Positions 7,756 to 15,925 are shown, counted from the stretch's first letter. The stretch: 27,477 nucleotides of DNA from Comamonas sp. lk (GCA_945898105.1 CAMDHL010000002.1:1-27477), one strand, 5' to 3'. Program-made: numbers and translations. Notes: generated by a model from the letters alone, not told the origin.

Positions 7756-8451
7756 TTAAGCGGTCAGTCCGGGCAGGCGGCCGGTATACAGCGCCCAGCC
7801 GAGCCAGGTCACAGCGGCAAACAATGCCAGTCCGATGAAGCGATGCGACGATCGGATTCCCTGTTCCGGCAAAGCGCCCTTACGGCCGGTCAACATGGCG
7901 CGCACTAGGTTTTCACCGTGCATAAATCCGGTAAAAATAACGGCCACAATATGTAGGCCAATCAGGATGAGCAAGGCGTGGGAAAGCACTTCGTGGGCCT
8001 CGCCCGCAACATCTGGCGCACCTGACTGGTAAGCCCACCAACCGCTAGCCACTGCTGCCGCCATCAGCGCCATCAAGCCCAGTACGGCCCAACCACCAGC
8101 CGGGTTGTGACCCAGGTATCGCCTAGCGGGATCTAATTTACTGCCGGGCAGATAGCCCTGCAAATAACGCAGGGCCACAGCGGGGCTGCGTACAAAATCG
8201 CTGAACAAGGCATAGCGGCTGCCCACCAAGCCCCATACAACACGCCACAGCACCAAAGCGCCGGCACAATAGCCCAGCATCAAATGCAAAAGCTGGGTTC
8301 GCTCGCTCTCAGCCGTGAGCCAGGCACCGGCAAAACACAACACCAGCATCCAATGAAAAATTCGGGTGGGTAGGTCCCAGATTTTTTGCTCGGTCAAGGC
8401 TACCTGTCCCGTAATGACGGTTTGTTCTGGCAAGGGGTCAGGCTTACTCAT
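7756..8451 (-). CDS. Membrane cytochrome b (b561-like) of the SHP/DHC operon
   Basis: The 231-residue protein has about five membrane helices (roughly 33-48, 54-78, 121-140, 154-176, 203-222). Histidines are placed as in the b561/Ni-Fe-hydrogenase-type cytochrome b family: H33 in RIFHW, H56 in LLHLMLGY, H153 and H158 around EVLSHALL, H167 in GLHIVAV and H178. Two pairs of these would hold two b hemes across the inner membrane and allow quinol oxidation. The start ATG overlaps the stop of the upstream diheme cytochrome gene by four bases (ATGA), which implies translational coupling. In the Rhodobacter SHP operon a cytochrome b is also present, so it probably feeds electrons to DHC. Confidence 0.9.
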   Translation of the reverse strand: MSKPDPLPEQTVITGQVALTEQKIWDLPTRIFHWMLVLCFAGAWLTAESERTQLLHLMLGYCAGALVLWRVVWGLVGSRYALFSDFVRSPAVALRYLQGYLPGSKLDPARRYLGHNPAGGWAVLGLMALMAAAVASGWWAYQSGAPDVAGEAHEVLSHALLILIGLHIVAVIFTGFMHGENLVRAMLTGRKGALPEQGIRSSHRFIGLALFAAVTWLGWALYTGRLPGLTA

Positions 8452-8930
8452 GAGGGAATCCGCACGCGGTCTTCATCAAAATCGCCTTTGTCCGCACCGC
8501 CGTGGCAAGCGCCGCAATTGGCCGGGCTTTTGACGCTGGCGCGCTTCCATACTTTGCTGCTGACTTCGTCGTGCTGCCGAATAAACCAGTTGCTTCTGCT
8601 GATACGGAACTCGGGGCTGACGCTGGCGTACTGGCTGCCTTTGGCGGCATGGCTGATGAGCCACGCGCTAATGGCCTGGCGCGATTTTTCGTCAATTGAA
8701 GCATCGACTCCAAAGTGCTTATCCAGCCCGCCCATGATGCCGCGCCAGTTAGCCTCACCCGTCAGGCTTGGCGCAAAGCCGATGTGGCAGCTGGTGCACT
8801 CTGTGTTGAATATTGCGGGCGCCCCTTTCAGTCCAGCGTTGCTTTGTGCCAAACCAGAAATAGAAGTCAGCACCAGCAAGGTGGCCAAAGCGGCCGTATG
8901 CAAACGGTGTACGTAGCGGTATGTAGCCAT
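8448..8930 (-). CDS. dhc: Diheme cytochrome c (DHC family)
   Basis: This 160-residue exported protein has two c-heme sites: CTSCH at 45-49 and CGACH at 139-143. A signal peptide (residues 1-28, ending LAQS) precedes them. The C-terminal heme motif near the very end of the chain, followed by GGADKGDFDEDRVRIP, is characteristic of the DHC family known from Rhodobacter sphaeroides. H72 and H120 are candidate distal ligands. The frame extends upstream, but the ATG at 8930 has a GGAG box at good spacing and gives the signal peptide directly. It lies 17 bases after the SHP gene and overlaps the cytochrome b start. DHC is known to pass electrons to SHP. Confidence 0.9.
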   Translation of the reverse strand: MATYRYVHRLHTAALATLLVLTSISGLAQSNAGLKGAPAIFNTECTSCHIGFAPSLTGEANWRGIMGGLDKHFGVDASIDEKSRQAISAWLISHAAKGSQYASVSPEFRISRSNWFIRQHDEVSSKVWKRASVKSPANCGACHGGADKGDFDEDRVRIPS

Positions 8931-8947
8931 AAAGCTCCAATAAAAAG

Positions 8948-9361
8948 TTATTTCAAGGTGATGAGCCAGGCCAGCACATCGGCTTTTTCGGCAGCGCTGC
9001 ATTCACGCGCCAGCACGTCTTTGCAATTGCGTCGGAACCACTTTTCCACCTTAGCCAGATCACTAAATCGCTGGGCATTAAAGGCGGGCGCAAGGGGTTC
9101 AATCGCTTTGTGGGTGATGGCATGCTCGCCCTTGCCTGTGGGCAGCGCGCCATGGCAGGAAGCGCATTTCCACTCGTTGCCGTGGGTACTGTTGAAAAAA
9201 TTCTGGCCGCGTGCAGCATCGCCCGTGGCAACACCAGTCGCCTTGGCCTCGGCCTTATATCTATCCAATAAATTGGCGGGACTGTCCGCCAGCGCAAGAC
9301 TGGCTGACAAGGCAAGCACCAGCGCCATCCCCAAGCGCCGGGCCATTACAAATCTATTCAC
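8948..9361 (-). CDS. shp: SHP-type monoheme cytochrome c (DUF1924, oxygen-binding)
   Basis: The 137-residue product has a signal peptide ending near LALA (residue 25) and one c-heme site, CASCH at 66-70. The C-terminal third, VEKWFRRNCKDVLARECSAAEK, matches the family of sphaeroides heme protein (SHP). There an Asn, not Met, is the second heme ligand and a nearby disulfide closes the loop. Here Asn112 precedes Cys113, and Cys121 is the likely partner; in mature numbering Asn112 falls at about 87, close to the Asn88 reported for the Rhodobacter protein. SHP binds O2 transiently when reduced. The GTG at 9361 has an AGAGG box upstream; an ATG at 9346 is possible. First gene of a three-gene redox operon. 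Confidence 0.9.
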   Translation of the reverse strand: MNRFVMARRLGMALVLALSASLALADSPANLLDRYKAEAKATGVATGDAARGQNFFNSTHGNEWKCASCHGALPTGKGEHAITHKAIEPLAPAFNAQRFSDLAKVEKWFRRNCKDVLARECSAAEKADVLAWLITLK

Positions 9362-9449
9362 AAAAACCGCCTCTCACCGAAGTGCTAGTAATGCACCCAG
9401 TCTAGGCAGTACCTGCATGCGGCGCATTGCGCGCCGTCAAAGTTATGTA

Positions 9450-9476
9450 AAGAAAAAAGCCGCTTAGTGCAACGGC
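9450..9476 (-). terminator. Intrinsic terminator of the CoA-transferase operon
   Basis: Read on the minus strand, GCCGTT (9476-9471) pairs with AGCGGC (9464-9459) around a six-base loop, with one G-T wobble, and TTTTTTCT follows. The hairpin overlaps the last codons and stop of the CoA-transferase B subunit. It would separate that operon from the SHP operon that follows in the same direction. Confidence 0.6.
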
Positions 9477-10102
9477 ACGCCGGTCTTGGACTGCACAAAT
9501 TCGCGCGTCACGCCGGGCGCCAACTCCACCACCTTCAGGCCCTGCGGCGTCACATCCATAACCGCCAGGTCGGTGATGATGCGGTCCACCACACCAACGC
9601 CGGTCAATGGCAAAGTGCATTGGGGAAGAATCTTCAGATCTTCGCTACCGTCTTTTTTCTTGGCTACGTGCTCCATCAGCACGATGACGCGCTTGACGCC
9701 GGCCACCAGGTCCATGGCACCGCCCATGCCTTTAACCATCTTGCCCGGGATCATCCAGTTGGCCAGGTCACCGTGCTCGCTCACTTGCATCGCGCCCAAA
9801 ATACTCAGGTTGATCTTGCCCCCCCGGATCATGGCAAAGCTCTCGTGGCTGCCGAAAATGCTGGAGCCTTTGATCGTGGTCACGGTCTGCTTGCCCGCAT
9901 TGATCAGATCTGCATCCACGGCGTCTTCGGTGGGAAAGGGGCCAATGCCTAACATGCCGTTTTCGCTTTGCAGCCAGACTTCTTTATCACTTGGTACAAA
10001 GTTGGCCACCAGGGTGGGGATCCCGATACCCAGGTTGACGTAAAAACCGTCTTCCAATTCTTGCGCCGCGCGCGCGGCCATTTGGTCTTGTGTCCAGCTC
10101 AT
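9464..10102 (-). CDS. scoB: 3-oxoacid CoA-transferase subunit B
   Basis: The 212-residue protein shows the beta-subunit signatures: the glycine loop [14 protein letters not shown] (23-36) and [10 protein letters not shown] with Glu47, the residue that forms the glutamyl-CoA thioester intermediate. Other family stretches are [16 protein letters not shown] and [19 protein letters not shown]. With subunit A it would transfer CoA from succinyl-CoA to a 3-oxoacid such as acetoacetate. The related 3-oxoadipate CoA-transferase (PcaJ) is hard to exclude by eye. It starts two bases after the stop of subunit A, so the two are cotranscribed. An intrinsic terminator spans its end. Confidence 0.93.
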   Translation of the reverse strand: MSWTQDQMAARAAQELEDGFYVNLGIGIPTLVANFVPSDKEVWLQSENGMLGIGPFPTEDAVDADLINAGKQTVTTIKGSSIFGSHESFAMIRGGKINLSILGAMQVSEHGDLANWMIPGKMVKGMGGAMDLVAGVKRVIVLMEHVAKKKDGSEDLKILPQCTLPLTGVGVVDRIITDLAVMDVTPQGLKVVELAPGVTREFVQSKTGVPLH

Positions 10103-10104
10103 GT

Positions 10105-10842
10105 TTAGGCTCCTGCTTTCTCGGTCTGCGCCGCGCGGTCGTGCGGCGTTTCGGTGATGGTGCGTTTTTCGATGCGTTTTTCAGGGCTGGCGTTGAGCAC
10201 CAGGCGGTGGACATAAATGCCGGCCAGATGCACGTCGTCCGGGGCAATGGCGCCGGTCTCGACGATTTCCTCCACCTCTACCACCGTGATCTTGCCGGCC
10301 ATAGCCACTGCCGGATTGAAATTACGCGCGGTGAGGCGGAACTGTAAATTGCCAGACTTATCGGCACGGTGCGCTTTGACCAGCGACACATCAGGCATCA
10401 GAGCGCGCTCCATCACATAGGTCTCACCATCAAACTCACGCAACTCTTTGCCATCAGCAACCATGGTGCCAACGCCAGTTTTTGTGAAAAAGGCCGGGAT
10501 ACCCGCGCCGCCTGCACGCAGCTTCTCAGCCAAGGTGCCCTGGGGCGTGAATTCCAGGGCCAGTTCACCGGCCAGGTACTGGCGCTCAAACTCTTTGTTT
10601 TCGCCCACATAGCTAGAAATCATTTTTTTGATCTGACGGGTTTCTAGCAACTTGCCCAGACCAAAGCCATCAACACCGGCGTTGTTGGAAATCGCCGTTA
10701 AGTTTTGCTTGCCGCTGTCTCGCAGCGCCTCAATCAAGGCCTCGGGAATACCGCAGAGTCCGAAACCACCCACCGCAATGAGTTGGCCATCCTGCACGAT
10801 GCCGTCAAGCGCCGCTGCGGCGCTGGGGTAAATCTTATTCAC
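10105..10842 (-). CDS. scoA: 3-oxoacid CoA-transferase subunit A
   Basis: I place the start at the GTG at 10842, giving 245 residues beginning [22 protein letters not shown] box lies six bases upstream, and the frame further upstream has no family resemblance. The CoA-binding signature [16 protein letters not shown] is at 25-40, followed by [15 protein letters not shown], the [19 protein letters not shown] segment and [16 protein letters not shown]. These are diagnostic of the alpha subunit of class I 3-oxoacid CoA-transferases. The C-terminal 25 residues are charged and variable. It is the first gene of a two-gene operon transcribed away from slyX. The role is ketone-body or acetoacetate use, or beta-ketoadipate breakdown. 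Confidence 0.92.
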   Translation of the reverse strand: MNKIYPSAAAALDGIVQDGQLIAVGGFGLCGIPEALIEALRDSGKQNLTAISNNAGVDGFGLGKLLETRQIKKMISSYVGENKEFERQYLAGELALEFTPQGTLAEKLRAGGAGIPAFFTKTGVGTMVADGKELREFDGETYVMERALMPDVSLVKAHRADKSGNLQFRLTARNFNPAVAMAGKITVVEVEEIVETGAIAPDDVHLAGIYVHRLVLNASPEKRIEKRTITETPHDRAAQTEKAGA

Positions 10843-11049
10843 GCAATTTCTCCATGGAACTAAGAAACCGAGACCGGAAACAATCTCGCATTGGGTTTTG
10901 CGACCATGCCAAGCGGAGCTGGATTGGCGCACCAAGGCACATTTTGACTGATTGGCCTGACCCAAAGCTTTCGGCCAAATGGTCGATCCGCCGAAGTAAG
11001 GCCCCCGAGCGCTGTCGACGGACTAAGGCGCCAAAGGCACAATGGCCGG
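10843..11049. promoter_or_regulatory. Divergent intergenic region between scoA and slyX
   Basis: This 207-base gap must hold promoters in both directions. Visible elements are a GGAGAA ribosome-binding site for scoA, an imperfect two-fold sequence TTGG-CGCA-CCAA at 10924-10935, and TTGGCC (10952-10957) inverted with GGCCAA (10973-10978). The slyX promoter candidate lies at its right end. No ORF here looks real. Confidence 0.5.
11015..11043 (+). promoter_or_regulatory. Candidate slyX promoter (leaderless arrangement)
   Basis: TCGACG (11015-11020, four of six matches to the -35 consensus) and CACAAT (11038-11043, four of six to the -10) are separated by 17 bases. The -10 ends six bases before the slyX ATG at 11050, so transcription would begin on or next to the start codon. 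Confidence 0.4.
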
Positions 11050-11292
11050 ATGACAAACCTCACAACTACCGGCGGCGCTCCCGGCGAACTCACCGATGAC
11101 CGCCTTACCGCCCTCGAAATCAAAGCCAGCTTTGCCGAAGACCTGCTGGACAAACTCGACCAGACCGTGATCCGCCAACAAACCCAAATTGCTGCCCTGA
11201 TCAGCGAGGTGCTCCACCTGCGCCAGCAAATTGGCAACGCGCAGGGCGACACACCCCGCAGTCTGCGCGATGAACTACCGCCGCATTACTAA
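11050..11292 (+). CDS. slyX: SlyX-family small coiled-coil protein
   Basis: The 80-residue protein is mostly one amphipathic helix with a heptad-like pattern: DRLTALEIKASFAEDLLDKLDQTVIRQQ, continuing into ISEVLHLRQQIG. It ends in PPHY, the short C-terminal signature of SlyX. Length also fits (about 70-80 in the family). The molecular role of SlyX is not known; in many gammaproteobacteria it lies next to slyD. Here no slyD is adjacent, although an FKBP gene lies 9 kb away. No Shine-Dalgarno sequence is visible before the ATG. A -10-like hexamer sits six bases upstream instead. Confidence 0.85.
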   Translation: MTNLTTTGGAPGELTDDRLTALEIKASFAEDLLDKLDQTVIRQQTQIAALISEVLHLRQQIGNAQGDTPRSLRDELPPHY

Positions 11293-11447
11293 AAGCAGCT
11301 TGCGCGCGATGACTCGCGGGGTGGCCAAGCAGAAGTAATTGACTGAACAAACAAACGAGACGACTTCCCGATAAGCAGCCAAATCAGCGGGCGCACCCGC
11401 ATAATCTGTCGCCAAATGCTCACATTTCACTTGCACAGGACCCCTCC

Positions 11448-12020
11448 ATGACCCGCTACCCGCTTCCTGACCTGAACACCCTGCCTGCTGATATCCAGGA
11501 AAAAATTCTGGAGGTGCAGGAGAAATCCGGCTTTATTCCTAATGTTTTTCTGGCGCTGGCGCGCCGTCCGGCCGAGTGGCGGGCGTTTTTTGCGTACCAC
11601 GATGCGCTGATGTTGCGAGAGGGATCGACCCTCAGCAAAGGCGATCGCGAAATGATCATCACCGCCACCAGCGCCGCCAACCAATGTCTGTACTGCGTAG
11701 TCGCGCATGGCGCGCTCTTGCGCATTTACGAGAAAAAGCCCTTGCTGGCCGACCAGGTGGCGACCAACTATCGCAAGGCTGACATCACGCCACGCCAACG
11801 CGCCATGGTGGACTTTGCAATGAAGGTCTGCCAGGCCAGCCACACGGTAGATGATGCCGACTTTGCCGCGCTGCACGCCCATGGCTTTGACGACGAAGAT
11901 ATTTGGGACATCGCCGGTATCACCGGTTTCTTCGGGCTGTCCAACCGGGTCGCCAACGTCAGCGGCATGATGCCCAACCCGGAGTTCTACACCCTGGGGC
12001 GCATGCCCCGGCAGAAATAA
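11448..12020 (+). CDS. AhpD-like peroxidase-related protein (carboxymuconolactone decarboxylase fold)
   Basis: The 190-residue protein contains the AhpD core signature: Glu68, then Cys80-L-Y-Cys83 and His87 (spacing E-12-C, CxxCxxxH), in the helix pair REMIITATSAANQ and CLYCVVAHG. This is the redox centre of alkylhydroperoxidase AhpD and of the family described as uncharacterised peroxidase-related enzymes. A second all-helical half carries FDDEDIWDIAGITGFFGLSNRVAN, typical of the longer members. It probably reduces peroxides or acts as a thiol-disulfide protein in the cytosol; no signal peptide. AGGA lies eight bases before the ATG. CATAAT at 11400-11405 could be a -10. The gamma-glutamyltransferase gene follows at once. 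Confidence 0.88.
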   Translation: MTRYPLPDLNTLPADIQEKILEVQEKSGFIPNVFLALARRPAEWRAFFAYHDALMLREGSTLSKGDREMIITATSAANQCLYCVVAHGALLRIYEKKPLLADQVATNYRKADITPRQRAMVDFAMKVCQASHTVDDADFAALHAHGFDDEDIWDIAGITGFFGLSNRVANVSGMMPNPEFYTLGRMPRQK

Positions 12021-12028
12021 AACTCAAT

Positions 12029-14011
12029 ATGCCGAGCCAGGCCATGCAGGCACGCAAGCTGATGGCGCCACTCGGCCCGAAAGCGCGTGTACCCACAAAG
12101 CAATTAGCCTTTTTAGCCTTTCCGGTTTCCAAATCCAGCCGTCTGGGCGACACCCGGCAGCCTACGCCTTACGCCCATCGCAAAAGCTTTCCAGAGCGCT
12201 TGCGCGTAGCGCTAGGCGGCCTGCTCATGTGTGCAGCGCTCTTCCCTACTGCACAGGCCCAAACCACTGCGCCCGCTGAAAGCGCGCAACCGGAAGGTAC
12301 TAGCAAGATCGTTCAAAACTCCGGCTGGCACTTTCAAAAGCAAGCGGTGGCTGCGGCCAACCCATTAGCCACCGAAGCGGGCTACGCCATGCTGGCCGCG
12401 GGGGGCAGTGCGGTAGATGCGGCTATCGCGGTTCAGATGGTGCTCAGCCTGGTCGAGCCACAAAGCAGCGGCATTGGCGGCGGTGCATTTTTGGTGCACT
12501 TTGACGGCAAAAACGTGCAAGCCTATGACGGCCGCGAGACCGCCCCCTCACAAGCTGGGCCAGACTTGTTCTTAGGCCCGGATGGAAAACCCATCCCCAT
12601 GAAGCAAGCCATCGTCGGCGGGCGCGCCGTGGGCGTACCCGGCGCACTGTCCATGCTGGCGCTGGCCCATACCAAACACGGCAAACTGCCCTGGGCTTTT
12701 TTGTTTGCCCCGTCAATACGGCTGGCACGCGACGGCTTTGCCGTCAGCCCGCGCTTGGCTGGTTTGCTAGCGTCCGAAACCGCGTTGCAAAAAGACCTTG
12801 TAGCAGCGGCCTATTTTTACGATGCTCAAGGTCGTCCCTGGCCCGCTGGCCATCTGCTGCGCAACCCGGAACTGGCCGAAGTCTTGCAACGCATAGCCGC
12901 GCAAGGGCCGGACGCCTTGATGACCGGAGAAGTGGCCCAAGCCATGGTGACCGCGGTGCGCCAGCACCCGAGCAACCCCGGCCTGCTGCAGTTGAGTGAC
13001 CTGGCCCAGTACCGCCCGCTGCTGCGCCAACCCCTTTGTAGCAACTACGCTGTTGCGCCCAAAACCTACCGCCTGTGCGGTATGCCGCCACCGAGCTCGG
13101 GCATGCTGACTATTGCCTCAATCCTCAACACCCTGGCCTTCACGTCGGCAGCAAGCCTGCCCTTGACTGGTGGGCAGCCCGGCGCCGACTGGCTGCATTT
13201 GTACGGCGAAGCGTCGCGTCTGGCCTTTGCAGACCGCGCCCTCTATATTGCCGACCCGACTTTTACCGATGCCCCAGCCGGCGACTGGCTCAGCCTAGTG
13301 CAGCCCGCATACCTGCAAGCGCGCGCCGCTGCCATTGCGCCCCAGGGGCCGGTGATGCCGCAAGTACAGGCTGGTACACCTGGCCCGGTGCAGACGCCGC
13401 TCAGCTGGGCGCCTATGCCCGAGCAAACCGAACACGGCACCTCGCATATTTCGGTGCTGGACCGCTGGGGCCACGCGCTGGCCATGACTACCACCATCGA
13501 AGACGCCTTCGGCGCGCGCCTGATGGTGAACCGGGGCAAGGGCCTGGCGGGCGGCTTCTTACTCAACAACCAGCTTACTGACTTCAGCTTAAGCCCCAGT
13601 GACGCGGACGGTAAACCCGTTGCCAACCGGGTGCAGCCAGGTAAGCGACCTCGCTCGTCCATGGCGCCCACTCTGGTGTTTGACGCCTCCGATGGCAGCT
13701 TGCGTCTGAGCGGCGGAAGCCCCGGCGGCGCCTTCATCATCCACTTCACCGCCAAAACCCTGTACGGGGTACTCAACTGGAATCTAAGCCCTCAAGCAGC
13801 CATCAACCTGCCCAATTTCGCTAGCTTGGAGGGCGCCACCTTTTTGGAAAAAGACCGCTTTACGCCGGCCACCGCGGCGGCGTTGCAGGCGCGCGGCCAC
13901 AAAGTTCTGGAGATCCCTTTGACCAGCGGCTTGCAGGTGCTCGCGCGCGATGCAACGGGCTGGGCCGGTGGTGCCGACGGCCGGCGCGAAGGTGTGGTGC
14001 TGGGCGACTGA
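12029..14011 (+). CDS. ggt: Gamma-glutamyltransferase (exported, Ntn hydrolase)
   Basis: The protein is 660 residues from the ATG at 12029. It shows the GGT layout: a large-subunit start GWHFQKQAVAAANPLATEAGYAML with ALVEPQSSGIGGGAF-type motif, and the autocleavage site before Thr471 in TEHGTSHISVLD. Thr471 would become the N-terminal nucleophile of the small subunit, which also has the GGSPGG oxyanion loop near 561-566. It splits glutathione and other gamma-glutamyl compounds in the periplasm. The hydrophobic export signal is at about 58-77 (ALGGLLMCAALFPTAQAQ), unusually far in. A TTG at 12200 would give a normal-length signal peptide, so the start is uncertain. It lies eight bases after the AhpD-like gene. 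Confidence 0.92.
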   Translation: MPSQAMQARKLMAPLGPKARVPTKQLAFLAFPVSKSSRLGDTRQPTPYAHRKSFPERLRVALGGLLMCAALFPTAQAQTTAPAESAQPEGTSKIVQNSGWHFQKQAVAAANPLATEAGYAMLAAGGSAVDAAIAVQMVLSLVEPQSSGIGGGAFLVHFDGKNVQAYDGRETAPSQAGPDLFLGPDGKPIPMKQAIVGGRAVGVPGALSMLALAHTKHGKLPWAFLFAPSIRLARDGFAVSPRLAGLLASETALQKDLVAAAYFYDAQGRPWPAGHLLRNPELAEVLQRIAAQGPDALMTGEVAQAMVTAVRQHPSNPGLLQLSDLAQYRPLLRQPLCSNYAVAPKTYRLCGMPPPSSGMLTIASILNTLAFTSAASLPLTGGQPGADWLHLYGEASRLAFADRALYIADPTFTDAPAGDWLSLVQPAYLQARAAAIAPQGPVMPQVQAGTPGPVQTPLSWAPMPEQTEHGTSHISVLDRWGHALAMTTTIEDAFGARLMVNRGKGLAGGFLLNNQLTDFSLSPSDADGKPVANRVQPGKRPRSSMAPTLVFDASDGSLRLSGGSPGGAFIIHFTAKTLYGVLNWNLSPQAAINLPNFASLEGATFLEKDRFTPATAAALQARGHKVLEIPLTSGLQVLARDATGWAGGADGRREGVVLGD

Positions 14012-14032
14012 GCCCGGCCCCACTCCTACAAT
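14004..14032 (+). promoter_or_regulatory. Candidate dnaG promoter (leaderless arrangement)
   Basis: TACAAT (14027-14032) matches five of six -10 positions and GCGACT (14004-14009) matches three of six -35 positions at 17-base spacing. The -10 ends six bases before the dnaG ATG, so the mRNA could start at the initiation codon. The -35 lies over the ggt stop codon. There is no Shine-Dalgarno sequence before dnaG. Confidence 0.4.
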
Positions 14033-14038
14033 CTTGCG

Positions 14039-15925
14039 ATGGCGATCCCCCAGACCTTTATTCAAGAATTGTTGGCGCGCGCCGACATTGTGGACATCGT
14101 CGGGCGCTATGTGCAGCTTAAAAAAGGCGGTGCCAACTTTATGGGCTTATGCCCTTTTCATGGCGAAAAATCCCCGTCTTTCTCGGTCAGCCCCAGCAAA
14201 CAGTTTTTCCACTGCTTTGGTTGCGGCAAGAACGGCAATGCCATCGGCTTTTTAATGGACCATGCCGGTATGACTTTCGTGGAAGCGGTGCAAGACCTGG
14301 CGCAGCAATTTGGCATGCAGGTACCGCAAGAGGATGCATCGCCACAAGACCGAGCCCGCGCCCAAGAGCAAAAAGAAAAGCAGCACACGCTCACCAGCGT
14401 GCTGGAAAAAGCCGGTGAAGCCTACCGACGCCAGCTAAAAGACGCGCCGCGCGCGGTGACTTACCTAAAGGGGCGCGGCCTATCCGGCGAAGTGGCCAAA
14501 CGCTTCGGACTGGGCTACGCCCCCGAGGGCTGGCGCAGTCTGGCCAGCGTTTTCCCGCAGTACGACGACCCACTGCTAGTGGAAAGCGGCCTGGTGATCA
14601 GCAATGCCGAAGAAGGCGGCGAAGAAAAACGCTACGACCGCTTCCGAGACCGCGTGATGTTCCCCATCCGCAACATCAAAGGGGAATGCATAGGATTTGG
14701 CGGGCGCGTTCTAGGCGATGAAAAGCCCAAAGACCTCAATTCGCCCGAGACCCCGGTTTTCAGTAAAGGGCGCGAGCTCTACGGTCTGTTTGAAGCGCGC
14801 GCACATTTGCGCGAAAAAGGCTATGCACTGGTTACCGAGGGCTATATGGACGTCGTCGCCCTGGCGCAACTGGGCTTTCCCAACGCCGTGGCCACCTTGG
14901 GCACCGCCTGCACGCCGGACCATGTACAAAAACTTTTCCGATTCACCGACGCGGTCGTTTTCAGTTTTGACGGTGACAGCGCAGGCCGGCGCGCGGCGCG
15001 CAAGGCGCTAGATGGCGCCCTGGCCTACGCAAGCGATGTGCGCAGTATCAAATTTTTGTTTCTGCCTCAAGAGCATGACCCGGACAGCTTTATTCGCGCC
15101 CATGGCAGCGACGCCTTTGCGCAAGCGGTGGCCATCGCCACACCGCTGAGCCGATTTCTCGTGGAAGCGGCCAGTGAAGGCTGCGACCTACACAGCGCCG
15201 AAGGCCGCGCGCATCTGGCCAGCAACGCCAAACCACTTTGGACCGCATTGCCAGAAGGTGCTCTCAAACTGCAATTGCTGGCCGAACTCGCTGACCTGGT
15301 GCAACTGAACCCGCGTGAGCTGTCGCAGCTGTGGCTGCCCGGCCCATCGGGCGCGGGGTCTAGCGGCGCGCGTGGCAAACGCGAGGGCAACCATATCCAG
15401 GGTGGGCGTAGTGCAAAACCGACCGGGCAAGGCAATTTCAATAGCTACGGTGCGCGATCAGGCAATTCGCTTCGGCCCCGCAGCCGACCAGCCAGCCGGG
15501 CCGACCACGCGGCGCGCATCTTGCTGGCGCAAAGTCATTTGTGGGATAGCCTTTCTAACGAAGACCAAAGCATGCTCTGCGAATTACCTGCGCCCTTGGG
15601 CGGCCTCTTTGTGTGGATGGAAGGACAACTGCACGAACACGGACCACTTAACTGGACCGCGCTACGCGACGAGTTGGCGGGCCAAAGCTTCCAAGAGCGG
15701 GCGCTGCAGCTGATGGATGGTCCGACGGCTCCGTCCAGTCACAGCAAAGAAGCCGCCCTGGATTTGAGCGATGTGCTTAAACGACTTGCCATCGACCGCA
15801 TCACAACGCAGATGAACGGCTTGGCAGCGGCGATCAGCGATCCCGAAGTGCAGCATCGCTACCGCAGTCTCGAATTGCGAAAAAAATCGTTGACGGACGA
15901 GCTGGAATTATTAAAAATGGTATAA
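14039..15925 (+). CDS. dnaG: DNA primase
   Basis: The 628-residue protein has the three DnaG parts. The CHC2 zinc ribbon uses Cys38, His41, Cys59 and Cys62 in CPFHGEKSPSF and FHCFGCGKNG. The catalytic TOPRIM core has Glu267 in VTEGYMDVVAL and the metal-binding pair Asp311/Asp313 in FDGDSAGR. A C-terminal DnaB-interaction region follows a Gly/Ser/Arg-rich linker at about 440-490. It makes RNA primers at replication forks. It is followed by rpoD, as in the macromolecular-synthesis operon, but the genes upstream are ggt and an AhpD-like gene, not rpsU/yqeY. The rpoD promoter overlaps its stop. Confidence 0.97.
   Translation: MAIPQTFIQELLARADIVDIVGRYVQLKKGGANFMGLCPFHGEKSPSFSVSPSKQFFHCFGCGKNGNAIGFLMDHAGMTFVEAVQDLAQQFGMQVPQEDASPQDRARAQEQKEKQHTLTSVLEKAGEAYRRQLKDAPRAVTYLKGRGLSGEVAKRFGLGYAPEGWRSLASVFPQYDDPLLVESGLVISNAEEGGEEKRYDRFRDRVMFPIRNIKGECIGFGGRVLGDEKPKDLNSPETPVFSKGRELYGLFEARAHLREKGYALVTEGYMDVVALAQLGFPNAVATLGTACTPDHVQKLFRFTDAVVFSFDGDSAGRRAARKALDGALAYASDVRSIKFLFLPQEHDPDSFIRAHGSDAFAQAVAIATPLSRFLVEAASEGCDLHSAEGRAHLASNAKPLWTALPEGALKLQLLAELADLVQLNPRELSQLWLPGPSGAGSSGARGKREGNHIQGGRSAKPTGQGNFNSYGARSGNSLRPRSRPASRADHAARILLAQSHLWDSLSNEDQSMLCELPAPLGGLFVWMEGQLHEHGPLNWTALRDELAGQSFQERALQLMDGPTAPSSHSKEAALDLSDVLKRLAIDRITTQMNGLAAAISDPEVQHRYRSLELRKKSLTDELELLKMV

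Noticed and set aside
9420..9436. CGGCGC-ATTGC-GCGCCG hairpin as a terminator or REP element
   Set aside because: No T-run follows on either strand and I see no second copy in the window.
10924..10935. TTGG-CGCA-CCAA as a LysR-type operator before scoA
   Set aside because: Symmetry is short and no LysR gene is next to it; kept only as a note on the intergenic region.
10843..10965. Upstream in-frame extension of scoA
   Set aside because: Its residues have no CoA-transferase character, while the GTG at 10842 has a proper ribosome-binding site.
15890..15895. TTGACG as the -35 of the rpoD promoter
   Set aside because: It lies 25 bases from the TATAAT, well beyond working spacing.
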